47,486 bases of DNA from CAYYYG01 sp964591375 (GTDB lineage: Bacteria > Patescibacteriota > Microgenomatia > UBA1406 > GWC2-37-13), in contig CAZQAU010000011.1 of assembly GCA_964591375.1 (NCBI GenBank), positions 1-47,486 of the forward strand. The letters run 5' to 3'. The translations under genes and the position numbers were made by a program. This document shows, in pieces, positions 26,071-33,899 of this stretch (position 1 is the first letter of the stretch; the number at the start of each line of letters is the position of its first letter). The notes below the pieces were generated by a model. The model saw only the letters and a list, made by a program, of their open reading frames with translations. It was not told the DNA's origin and did not search any database.

Positions 26071-26469
26071 TTAAGACTGGGGGCGAGTTATCTTGTCGGA
26101 AATTATTCGAATATCGTTTATCAGCGTCTCAACTGATTGCTCCGAATATTCGCGATTGACGAACTGATAGAATTTTTCTGAAAATATGTCTATCAGCTCA
26201 CGTATACGCTTACTCCAATCTTGAGGTACCGTTGGAGCATTCGGGTTTACATTTTGTCGGTAGGCTTCGTTTCCACCATACAGCCAGTTGGAAACAGAAA
26301 TTAATTCTCTCCGCACATCGGAAAGATTACTTCTCTTCCGTTGATTTAGCGCACATTCATACGCTTTTTGGATCAACATTAGCTGAATGTCCTGCAAAGT
26401 GACGGCTCCATCCGACCAGACTATCCCCCATAATATATACTTACGAATCTGGATTGAATTTCCTGACAT
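26071..26469 (-). CDS. ORFan 132-residue helical protein
   Basis: I do not recognise this soluble, mostly helical protein (IQLMLIQKAYECALNQRKR; SDVRRELISVSNWLYGG; WSKRIRELIDIFSEKFYQFV; VETLINDIRIISDKI). There is no signal or membrane segment. The ATG at 26469 is chosen over 26475 because GGAAGG lies eight nt before it but only two nt before the other. Upstream are a TATAAT-like box and a small CACTG/CAGTG hairpin in the leader. A structured element with T-rich tail follows. It belongs to the SD-led small-gene set. Confidence 0.65.
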   Translation of the reverse strand: MSGNSIQIRKYILWGIVWSDGAVTLQDIQLMLIQKAYECALNQRKRSNLSDVRRELISVSNWLYGGNEAYRQNVNPNAPTVPQDWSKRIRELIDIFSEKFYQFVNREYSEQSVETLINDIRIISDKITRPQS

Positions 26470-26584
26470 GATCATATCCTTCCGTTAGATAGCACTGACA
26501 GTGTTAATCCCTATAATTAACGAATCCAATTATATCAGAAGGTATATTCACGGAATCATAGCTATAAGAAGTTGTTTATGCATA

Positions 26585-26881
26585 TTAATGATCAGATGCT
26601 TGATCATCATGAAGTACTTCCTCTTTAGGAGGGTGTTCATCAGTATTTTCATCATCATTATCATATTCGCCGTGGGTACTTCCCAAAGCTTCATTATCGT
26701 CTTTTCTTTGTTCAGCAAATTTTGCATTTTCTGTATCACCCATCTGATTAAAATATCGATCTTGTTCTTCCACCTGTTCTCGCGGCGGCACCGGATCGAT
26801 ATGGCTAATAGCATCTTTTGTAGAAGTATCAATATCTTCCGACGGTGTATGAAATTTAGAATTAGATTTTGTATTTGTCAT
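26585..26881 (-). CDS. short acidic, probably disordered protein
   Basis: 98 residues, extremely hydrophilic: Asp, Glu, His, Gln and Asn dominate and hydrophobic residues are scarce (DTSTKDAISHIDPVPPRE, GEYDNDDENTDEHPPKEE). This composition predicts an unfolded protein without signal or membrane helix. No family is recognised. It is believed real because TATAAT ends 5 nt before the ATG, matching the window's leaderless genes, and because the frame stays open while base use follows codon position. Competing frames on the other strand here are shadows. Confidence 0.6.
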   Translation of the reverse strand: MTNTKSNSKFHTPSEDIDTSTKDAISHIDPVPPREQVEEQDRYFNQMGDTENAKFAEQRKDDNEALGSTHGEYDNDDENTDEHPPKEEVLHDDQASDH

Positions 26882-26886
26882 AACAC

Positions 26887-26892
26887 ATTATA
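26887..26892 (-). promoter_or_regulatory. -10 box of the acidic-protein gene
   Basis: TATAAT on the minus strand ends 5 nt before the ATG at 26881. Confidence 0.6.
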
Positions 26893-26951
26893 TAGAATCA
26901 TACTTTAAAAAGTATAAATATACGGTAAGAAATGAGATAAAAACAATTATG

Positions 26952-28280
26952 TCATGGCTGATATGTGTTGGAATTATCTTTGTATATGTCAGCTGCACTA
27001 TTTTGGGCAACCTCAGCTTTTTTCACCTCATCATTCGTCTGACTAGTAAACTGATTAAAAATATCAACTTTATTTTTATCAAATGACATTAAAAAATCAT
27101 TCATACCAGATACAATATAATTCGGATCACTTTTTGAGATTGAATTTACATAAGGATAAAATTTATTCTTCAACACATCCTGACGACAAGAAACCCATTT
27201 CAGAATTACCGCACCAGAACAAGCAATAACATTGGCTGTCTCCTTTTGCGCAACTTTAAATGTTTCATACATTTTTTGTTTTAACTGCTCTTCATCCTGT
27301 ACTGCCAAAAATACACCACCACCTGCTTTTGCAATTGGCTCCAATTTAACATTTGTGGCAGCATCAGTCCCAAGAGCCACAACATCAACCACCACTTGCA
27401 TACCACTTTCACGTATAGACTTTGCGGTTACAACAGGATCTCCTCCACATGTTTCTTCACCATCGGTAACGAGCAGGATTGCACTATTCTCTCTACTAGA
27501 ACTAGGTATTTTTTCTAGTTCTGCTTTGGCAACTGCTAAACTCGATGCAATGGGGGTCCAGCCGGTAGGGTGAAAACTTTGTAATGCCGTCTGAAATGTA
27601 CTACTAGTAAATTTATTTGGTTGATATATAGTTTCAATACTAGTGCATGAAGTTTGTTTACCTGCTTCAGTATTATTACCTTTATGACCATATACAATTA
27701 ATCCCACATTTACAGTAGTTCCCTGAAACTGCGTCACGTATTGGAGAACTGCTTCTTTGGCTATATCAAGACGTGTTTTACCATTATTGGTCGCTCCCAT
27801 AGAACCAGATGAATCAAGAACAATAATTACATTTTGACGATCAAACTTTTTGCCCGTGACACCAATGCCATTTCCACATCCTGTTAAATGCTCTGAACAT
27901 TCAAATACTTGAGAATTAGTTCCCATTTCTTTTTCAAGCCAGTCAGGTAAACTATCACCATCTGTATCTGTCGTAACAAATGTACCATCTTTCATTTTTC
28001 CTGATTCTTCGTATGATGAAAATTTTGCTTGAGAAAGAGTATTTGTAGGCTGAATCTGTGAATTAATATTATTAATAAATTTTGATGGGGTAACCATTAA
28101 ATTCGTAGAAGATTGTGTTGAACTACGCTCTTTATTGAAACTATTCACTAGAAAAATGACGAGAACTACAATGAAAACTATTGATATGACTACTAAAAAT
28201 TTCTTACTCGTATAGAAAGATTTTGATTTAATTGGTATATTTATCTGATTATTATTGGATGTATTCTGTGTATTTTCCAT
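26952..28280 (-). CDS. membrane-anchored von Willebrand factor A domain protein
   Basis: A 442-residue protein: an N-terminal polar stretch, one membrane helix (FLVVISIVFIVVLVIFLVNSF, ~29-49), a linker with a calcium-type repeat (DTDGDSLPDWLEKEMGT), then a vWA domain with an intact metal-ion-dependent adhesion site (VLDSSGSMG, the TGWTPIASSL threonine loop and ILLVTDGEETCGG). The C-terminal ~100 residues are unassigned. The domain should face outward and bind a protein or surface ligand in a metal-dependent way. TATATT ends 6 nt before the ATG. Confidence 0.88.
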   Translation of the reverse strand: MENTQNTSNNNQINIPIKSKSFYTSKKFLVVISIVFIVVLVIFLVNSFNKERSSTQSSTNLMVTPSKFINNINSQIQPTNTLSQAKFSSYEESGKMKDGTFVTTDTDGDSLPDWLEKEMGTNSQVFECSEHLTGCGNGIGVTGKKFDRQNVIIVLDSSGSMGATNNGKTRLDIAKEAVLQYVTQFQGTTVNVGLIVYGHKGNNTEAGKQTSCTSIETIYQPNKFTSSTFQTALQSFHPTGWTPIASSLAVAKAELEKIPSSSRENSAILLVTDGEETCGGDPVVTAKSIRESGMQVVVDVVALGTDAATNVKLEPIAKAGGGVFLAVQDEEQLKQKMYETFKVAQKETANVIACSGAVILKWVSCRQDVLKNKFYPYVNSISKSDPNYIVSGMNDFLMSFDKNKVDIFNQFTSQTNDEVKKAEVAQNSAADIYKDNSNTYQP

Positions 28281-28286
28281 ATTTTT

Positions 28287-28292
28287 AATATA
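28287..28292 (-). promoter_or_regulatory. -10 box of the vWA gene, leaderless type
   Basis: TATATT on the minus strand ends 6 nt before the ATG at 28280. Confidence 0.5.
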
Positions 28293-28330
28293 CTAAAAAA
28301 AGAATTAACTTATTTCTCTAATATAAATAG

Positions 28331-28336
28331 TACTAT
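28331..28336 (+). promoter_or_regulatory. -10 box of the DUF2892 gene, leaderless type
   Basis: TACTAT ends 6 nt before the ATG at 28343; no Shine-Dalgarno is present. Confidence 0.5.
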
Positions 28337-28342
28337 TAAAGT

Positions 28343-28540
28343 ATGAAAAAAAATATTGGGAATGTAGACAGAATTATACGGGCTCTTATCGGAGTGATAC
28401 TCATTGCGGCTGATTTATATCTTAGAAGCGGCATATTATTCATAGCCGGAATATTTTCTATATATGAAGCGCTTTCTTCCTGGTGTTTTTTTTACCAGAT
28501 TATTGGAAAAAATACCTGCCCGATTTCTTCAAAAAAATAA
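28343..28540 (+). CDS. DUF2892 small membrane protein
   Basis: 65 residues with the family's opening NIGNVDRIIRALIGVILI, followed by two close membrane helices and a final CFFYQIIGKNTCP containing two cysteines. DUF2892 is the membrane part of YgaP-like rhodanese proteins and also occurs alone, as here; its molecular role alone is unknown. The stop is 3 nt from the stop of the convergent gene at 28544. Confidence 0.8.
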   Translation: MKKNIGNVDRIIRALIGVILIAADLYLRSGILFIAGIFSIYEALSSWCFFYQIIGKNTCPISSKK

Positions 28541-28543
28541 TTT

Positions 28544-28759
28544 CTACTTACTTTTACGAATATACGTGTAAATAAAAAATGAAATACTGGATAATCCAAA
28601 ACAGATAATTCCAAATGTGTCTTCACGGGGCCATGGTAGTAAATGTGTAAGTGGCCAGGCTAATGATTGTGGATGCACCACAGCATTGGCCGCTATGTAA
28701 ACCCATCCTGCAAATCCATATACCACCATTGTAAGAAGTGCCGATTCAATTAATTTCAT
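28544..28759 (-). CDS. small two-helix membrane protein, unknown
   Basis: 71 residues with two membrane helices (residues ~5-27 and ~46-65) separated by a Pro/Trp-rich loop (HPQSLAWPLTHLLPWPRED) and ending in a basic tail (YIRKSK). I know no family. The ATG at 28759 is chosen over a GTG six nt upstream because TACAAT ends 7 nt before it. It converges on the DUF2892 gene, with only 3 nt between stops. Confidence 0.65.
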   Translation of the reverse strand: MKLIESALLTMVVYGFAGWVYIAANAVVHPQSLAWPLTHLLPWPREDTFGIICFGLSSISFFIYTYIRKSK

Positions 28760-28766
28760 ATACACA

Positions 28767-28772
28767 ATTGTA
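28767..28772 (-). promoter_or_regulatory. -10 box of the 28759 gene
   Basis: TACAAT on the minus strand ends 7 nt before the ATG. Confidence 0.5.
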
Positions 28773-28968
28773 ACAAAAAATATACATACTTTAATACATA
28801 TAGTTATACATATGTTATAGTAATAATATACACAATATTTATATAAATATTCCTTGAATAATTAACTCGTATTTGTTACTCTATATTCTTAATAAGAATC
28901 TTAAATCAAATCTAAATTAAAGAAATTATTTGCGTACTTCTTAGTTGTCTTATTTACATTGATTATTA

Positions 28969-31476
28969 ATGAATAAATTACTAGCACTATTAACACTTAT
29001 TGTTATTGCGTGGAATATATTTCTGAACTATCAGTCCAAACAGAAAAATAAATATCACCATACAATCAAAAAGACAACTGAACAAAATAATCTACCACCT
29101 GTTCCAGCGCCAACTACCGTATCTGAGGAAACTAAATCCGATAGCCGTGTACTGGGAACTGAATCAGATAAGAATAATAATCTACCATTAAATTTATCTC
29201 AAAATTTACCCCTGACGACAACTAACACCACCACTACTCAAGAAAAACCAACCAGTATTACTATCGTAAATGGAGTTACATCGCTTCAAAATCAGACAGG
29301 TAATCTTAGTTTAGTTGCAGGATCAGGCATCGGTATTGATGGTTTAACCATCGTCAATACTGATAAAGGATCTACCCAATATATGTTCAAGTCTATCCTC
29401 GTTCCAGATAATTCTTCTATAACAGCCGATGCCAACAATGATTCTCTAACTATAAATGCAAGCAATGGAATCAAAATTGTCACGGATTCTGTTACAAAAA
29501 AAATAACCATAGCTCAAACTAATAGTTTCTTACTACAACCCAACGGACTGACATACGCTAAAAATAATACTAGTGTAGAAACTCTAACCACCGGAGTTTC
29601 CGGCCAAATTCTCAAATCCAATGGCGCAGCTGCTCCACCATCATGGATTGATCTTCCCACAGTAAACACTCCAAGTACGGGTGTGTTTTCTACACTCGCA
29701 GTATCCGGCTCAATAGCATTTACTTCTTTACCCACAGGAATTTTGCGCATTAATGCATCGGGAGTAGTCAGCTCATCCAGTGTTAATTTGCAAACAGATG
29801 TAAACAGTATTCTGCCAATTTCCTCCGGAGGAACAGGCTTACAACAACTCACAGCCGGAGATTTACTCTATTACACCGCGGGTTCCAGTCTCACACCACT
29901 GGGAATTGGTGCAACTTCAACTGTTCTTGTTTCATCAGGCTCAAAACCTGTATGGTCAAGTTCGCTTTCTTTACCCGGATCCCTCTCAGTACAGGGTGTT
30001 TCGACATTCAAAGGTAATGTTGGGATTGGCACCACTGCACTAAGTCAGTTTCATGTATACATGGGATCAGCACGGGCTCTTATCCAGACACAATCTAATG
30101 GCGCACTTTCACCGCTTAATTTGTGGAACTCAGATACAGGACCCATAGCAGGAGCAGGCATGTTATTTACTGCTGGTAGCAGTCCGACGGCGGGATTCAT
30201 CGGTGGAATGCTTTCACAACGCATCGATGCGGCTTTAAACTCACGTACCGTATTACGAGTACTTTCCAACGGCGGGCTTTCCGCTGGTGATGCAACCGCG
30301 CCGTTTTATCTGGAAGGTAGCACAACCGGACCCAAAATTATCGCCAATGCTAAACTGGGTATCGGTACAACCAATCCGGCAGAAAAAATCCATGTCGCCA
30401 ACGGAAGTATCCGTATTGACGGTGGTGCTTTATGTGTCGGGGGAACTAGCGCCGGCTGCCAAGGAATGGCGCCTGGTCGGATATATGCTTCCAATACGAC
30501 TGTTCAGGCAGCGGATCTGGCGGAAAACTATATTTCTTCACAAAAACTTGAACCGGGTGACGTGATCATGCCTGAAGGTAGCGATACCCTACAGGCAGTA
30601 ATAAAAACAACCAAAAAAAATGAACCGGCTGTACTGGGCGTTGTTTCTACTAAACCAGGAGTCACTCTCAATTCGGATGCAGAAGTTGATCAGAAACACC
30701 CTTATATAGTAGCTATCGCACTCAGTGGCCGGGTACCTGTTAAAGTATCGCTGGAAAACGGTGACATCACCATCGGTGATTCGCTGACCACCTCGTCAAA
30801 GGCAGGCATTGCCATGAAGGCGAATGGTTCTTCAGCATCTGTAATTGGAAAATCTCTGGAAAATTATTCTTCCAAAAATCCCGATGAAATAAAGTTGATT
30901 ATGGTCTATGTTAATCTATCGTGGAAATCCAATGAAATAGCAGAAATAATTACTCCTACACCGACGATCTTAGTTACAAAACCGACAGAAAATACAGAAT
31001 ATAAAAATATATCTGTTAGTGATAAAACAACTGTTAACATCCTCGATATCAATGGCACACTTTCGCTGGGCTCTCTGCAACTCAATAAACAGGATAACAG
31101 TGCCAATATCTTCAGCACCGACGGACCCCTGCAAATTCAAAGTAATGCTTTAAACGCAGTTCACTTTTTCGGAGATAAAATTATTCTCGATACCAATGGA
31201 AAAATCTATACAAAAAATACCGTTACTGTCAAAAAATTAGATATTGACGATCAGGAAAGTTCATCTTCTGCGATCGGTACGGCGGAAATTCCCGATGGAC
31301 AAAGAGAGGTCACTGTCAAAACAGATGTTGTTACTGCCAAATCGAAGATATTCGTTACACCGAACACACCGGTCTTAATTGGAGTAACACAAAAAAAACC
31401 CGGCGAATCGTTCACTATCCAACTTGATAAAGAAGCAAGCGGCAGCGCAAAAATCGACTGGTGGGTGATTAATTAA
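28969..31476 (+). CDS. large tail-fibre-like surface protein with peptidase G2-like self-processing domain
   Basis: 835 residues with one N-terminal membrane helix (LLALLTLIVIAWNIFL), then a Thr/Ser/Asn-rich low-complexity stalk, then fibre-type repeats recalling phage tail fibres (ILPISSGGTGLQQLTAGDLLYY, NVGIGTTALSQFHV, KLGIGTTNPAEKIHV). Around residues 530-640 is a domain like the peptidase G2 / intramolecular-chaperone region (AENYISSQKLEPGDVI, VLGVVSTKPGV, IVALSGRVPVKVS, GDSLTTSSKAGIAMK). The C-terminus is beta-rich. Proteins of this build are widespread in CPR genomes and are presumed to be long surface appendages contacting other cells. Self-cleavage here is inferred. Its 3' end overlaps the convergent glycosidase gene by 8 nt. 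Confidence 0.82.
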   Translation: MNKLLALLTLIVIAWNIFLNYQSKQKNKYHHTIKKTTEQNNLPPVPAPTTVSEETKSDSRVLGTESDKNNNLPLNLSQNLPLTTTNTTTTQEKPTSITIVNGVTSLQNQTGNLSLVAGSGIGIDGLTIVNTDKGSTQYMFKSILVPDNSSITADANNDSLTINASNGIKIVTDSVTKKITIAQTNSFLLQPNGLTYAKNNTSVETLTTGVSGQILKSNGAAAPPSWIDLPTVNTPSTGVFSTLAVSGSIAFTSLPTGILRINASGVVSSSSVNLQTDVNSILPISSGGTGLQQLTAGDLLYYTAGSSLTPLGIGATSTVLVSSGSKPVWSSSLSLPGSLSVQGVSTFKGNVGIGTTALSQFHVYMGSARALIQTQSNGALSPLNLWNSDTGPIAGAGMLFTAGSSPTAGFIGGMLSQRIDAALNSRTVLRVLSNGGLSAGDATAPFYLEGSTTGPKIIANAKLGIGTTNPAEKIHVANGSIRIDGGALCVGGTSAGCQGMAPGRIYASNTTVQAADLAENYISSQKLEPGDVIMPEGSDTLQAVIKTTKKNEPAVLGVVSTKPGVTLNSDAEVDQKHPYIVAIALSGRVPVKVSLENGDITIGDSLTTSSKAGIAMKANGSSASVIGKSLENYSSKNPDEIKLIMVYVNLSWKSNEIAEIITPTPTILVTKPTENTEYKNISVSDKTTVNILDINGTLSLGSLQLNKQDNSANIFSTDGPLQIQSNALNAVHFFGDKIILDTNGKIYTKNTVTVKKLDIDDQESSSSAIGTAEIPDGQREVTVKTDVVTAKSKIFVTPNTPVLIGVTQKKPGESFTIQLDKEASGSAKIDWWVIN

Positions 31477-32977
31477 CTACAGTAACTGAGGTGTTATATT
31501 CTTGCAAATTACACTGAGTATCGGCACACGTTTTTTTCTCCAATTTTAATACTCCCTCACCCTCGTTAGTAAAATGAAATACGGCAGAATAACGATTGTT
31601 TTTTTCATCATAGAACAAACCTTCACTGAAATAACCAATATCTGAAGGAGTTACGGTTAAAGTATAACTACTTTTTTCCTCAGGTGTAAAATGGTAGGCA
31701 AGGATATCGTATCGCTTAAGATTGAAAGAATGATTTTGATTGCTATCGGTAATCAGATAATTTTCCGGAACTGGTGAAATGGGAAGTTTTAATGAACTAT
31801 TCTCTCGACCGGTAGCATACTGTTGCAATACATATGCCGCCGTGTACATATAATTACCATTATCACGCAGTAGTGACCACGCTTCCGGTTTTTTATTACG
31901 TGACATAAAGACATAGCTTACTGCACCGATAACGTTATTTTCGTGTTCCTCAGATACTGCTTTCAAAACTCCATGATAAATGTTCGCCTGTAACTGCTCG
32001 CTCCCCACCGTTTCACCGTCACTGACGGCATCTCCATTCGCGCCTCCAAATTCCTGAATAAGTATCGGTTTACCCTCTACTGCTTCCGACAGTTCCTTTA
32101 AATATTCAGTCGTATATATGTACGGATCAGGATAAACACCATTCTTTTTTTTATCCATGTTATATACGTGTGCCGAATAAACATCGACAATATCAGCGAC
32201 AAGATATGCGTCTTTCGGTAGGTTCCAATCCCAAATTTCCCGTCCTTTTTCATCCCACGTATGGGTTTCTGTTCTCCAGCCACCGATCGTAATATGCATA
32301 GCCGGATATTTCGTTTTTATCATTTCAGCGGCCATTTTGAGATATCCAATATTCTTCGTACTGAGTACCGGTTCGTTCTTTAAATCCATTGCATATACTG
32401 CCGGATGCATTCCCAAATTTGATTGAATGACATATTCATGTACGAAATCCAGATAATCCTGAGATAAATTATCAGTATTCAGAGCGGGGTTTTTACTATT
32501 TGTCTCAATCATGATAACCGCACGTATATTGTGTGCCGCCATTTTGTTTAAGACAGTGTTCCACTGATTTTCACTATAAATCATATTTACATCATCAGAC
32601 TTCTGCGCTCTTGTCACATTGGTAACACGGAACATAGTTAATCCCAGCTTACTCGCTATATCAATCAGATCTTCTCCTTTACTATTTTTAACATAATGGT
32701 CCGATGTAGGTAAAAGCTGGCTCATATCAACATTTACACCATAAAATTTTTTCGGTGCATTGGGTAAGTTTTTATATGGAGTAACGACCAATTCTCCGGT
32801 AAATGGAGTTAACGCCGCCGGTGTTTGTTTCACCGGTTTCAGGAGATAAAAAAAAGCCAAAAAAATTAACGTTCCCAATAAAATACCGATAAAAATGAGC
32901 ACGTTTTTATCGAGCTTATTTTTTAAATATTTATCCTGAGATTCTTGATATAATGCATCATCGTCTCTATTATTCAT
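31469..32977 (-). CDS. membrane-anchored GH5-like glycoside hydrolase
   Basis: 502 residues: a charged cytoplasmic start, one membrane helix (VLIFIGILLGTLIFLAFFYLL, ~26-46), then a (beta/alpha)8-type catalytic region. The acid/base glutamate is seen as Glu202 in MDLKNEP and the nucleophile as Glu309 in PILIQEFGG, with YSAHVYN between, the layout of clan A glycosidases such as GH5. The last ~110 residues form a separate beta domain. Probable role: trimming or digesting a polysaccharide at the outer face, perhaps related to the glycan operon nearby. The substrate is unknown. Its start is only 6 nt from that of the divergent small gene at 32984. Confidence 0.82.
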   Translation of the reverse strand: MNNRDDDALYQESQDKYLKNKLDKNVLIFIGILLGTLIFLAFFYLLKPVKQTPAALTPFTGELVVTPYKNLPNAPKKFYGVNVDMSQLLPTSDHYVKNSKGEDLIDIASKLGLTMFRVTNVTRAQKSDDVNMIYSENQWNTVLNKMAAHNIRAVIMIETNSKNPALNTDNLSQDYLDFVHEYVIQSNLGMHPAVYAMDLKNEPVLSTKNIGYLKMAAEMIKTKYPAMHITIGGWRTETHTWDEKGREIWDWNLPKDAYLVADIVDVYSAHVYNMDKKKNGVYPDPYIYTTEYLKELSEAVEGKPILIQEFGGANGDAVSDGETVGSEQLQANIYHGVLKAVSEEHENNVIGAVSYVFMSRNKKPEAWSLLRDNGNYMYTAAYVLQQYATGRENSSLKLPISPVPENYLITDSNQNHSFNLKRYDILAYHFTPEEKSSYTLTVTPSDIGYFSEGLFYDEKNNRYSAVFHFTNEGEGVLKLEKKTCADTQCNLQEYNTSVTVVN

Positions 32978-32983
32978 AAAAGT

Positions 32984-33190
32984 ATGATGTTTCCATTGTA
33001 TACTACTGTAACCGCAAATTGGAGTAACTTAAGCTCGGTTTTACTTGTCGCGATTTTGATTATCTTCCTAATTATATATGAATTTCTTGAAACGGAAAAA
33101 TCGAGTAAAGTGGAACGATCACATCTTTTTCCGATCCTGTTTTTTTTGATCTTATATACAATCATTGTCTATTTATTTAAATACATATAA
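32984..33190 (+). CDS. small two-helix membrane protein, unknown
   Basis: 68 residues with two membrane helices (~18-33 and ~48-66) and a short polar loop (ETEKSSKVERSH). ATGs at 32984 and 32987 are both possible. It is divergent from the glycosidase and ends 1 nt before the preferred ATG of the next gene, so the two plus-strand genes form one unit. I recognise no family. Confidence 0.6.
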   Translation: MMFPLYTTVTANWSNLSSVLLVAILIIFLIIYEFLETEKSSKVERSHLFPILFFLILYTIIVYLFKYI

Positions 33191-33191
33191 T

Positions 33192-33899
33192 ATGGTTCAG
33201 ACCATTATTTTATATTCATCTCTACTTCTCCTACTTACCGCACAAATCATTTATTTGGCTTCGCCGGTACTGGCTATTGTCAGTAATGGTATCCTCCTTG
33301 TCTTTTTTGTATTACTCTCTATTTATGATAGATATGATTTATATGCAGAGGATGTTTTTGCCCTTCTTGCTGCAATCCCCGCATTATTTTTAATCCTTTT
33401 TACCAATCAGTTTGCCGCTACTGCATATCCACATGCGGTACTGGATGTGTGTTTATTTATACTCAGCATGCTATATATATGGTCTTATAAAAAGAAATTC
33501 AGTTTTTCACTTTCTCATGTAGGTTACTTTGTCCTGGCTTTGCCCCTTGGAATTCTACTTGCTTATATACTAAAAACTGTCGGAGGAAAACCACTACCCG
33601 TACCTTTTGATCGAACTACGATAGGAGTATTACTTTATTTAATGGCGGCTCTTGGGAGCGAACTATATTTCCGTTTGTTAGTTCAGGACGCTGCTATAAA
33701 AATGACCACTCAACTAACGGGAATCATATTTGTCACACTCCTATTTTTGCTTACTCATTACCACACAAATACGTTGATGATGATATATTATTTTTTCGTC
33801 AGTCTGATTTCGTCGTTACTCTATATGAAAAGTCGCTCGATAATTCCTTCGATACTTTTATATGCTATCAGTAGTATCTGCTTCTTTATCATTTTTTAA
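33192..33899 (+). CDS. CPBP-like intramembrane protease family protein, atypical active site
   Basis: A 235-residue protein with about eight membrane helices. GSELYFRLLVQ and LLFLLTHYHTN in the C-terminal half match motif 1 (EExxxR) and motif 2 (FxxxH) of CPBP/Abi intramembrane metalloproteases, but the first glutamate of motif 1 is serine. The family matures or degrades membrane proteins and some members give bacteriocin immunity. With one catalytic-type residue missing, activity is uncertain. The ATG at 33192 directly follows the previous stop; an in-frame ATG at 33165 would overlap that gene by 26 nt. Its 3' end overlaps the convergent flippase gene by 11 nt. Confidence 0.6.
   Translation: MVQTIILYSSLLLLLTAQIIYLASPVLAIVSNGILLVFFVLLSIYDRYDLYAEDVFALLAAIPALFLILFTNQFAATAYPHAVLDVCLFILSMLYIWSYKKKFSFSLSHVGYFVLALPLGILLAYILKTVGGKPLPVPFDRTTIGVLLYLMAALGSELYFRLLVQDAAIKMTTQLTGIIFVTLLFLLTHYHTNTLMMIYYFFVSLISSLLYMKSRSIIPSILLYAISSICFFIIF

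Noticed and set aside
26501..26908. Plus-strand hydrophobic frame opposite the acidic protein gene
   Set aside because: It is the antisense image of Asp/Glu/His-rich codons, with no promoter or ribosome site.
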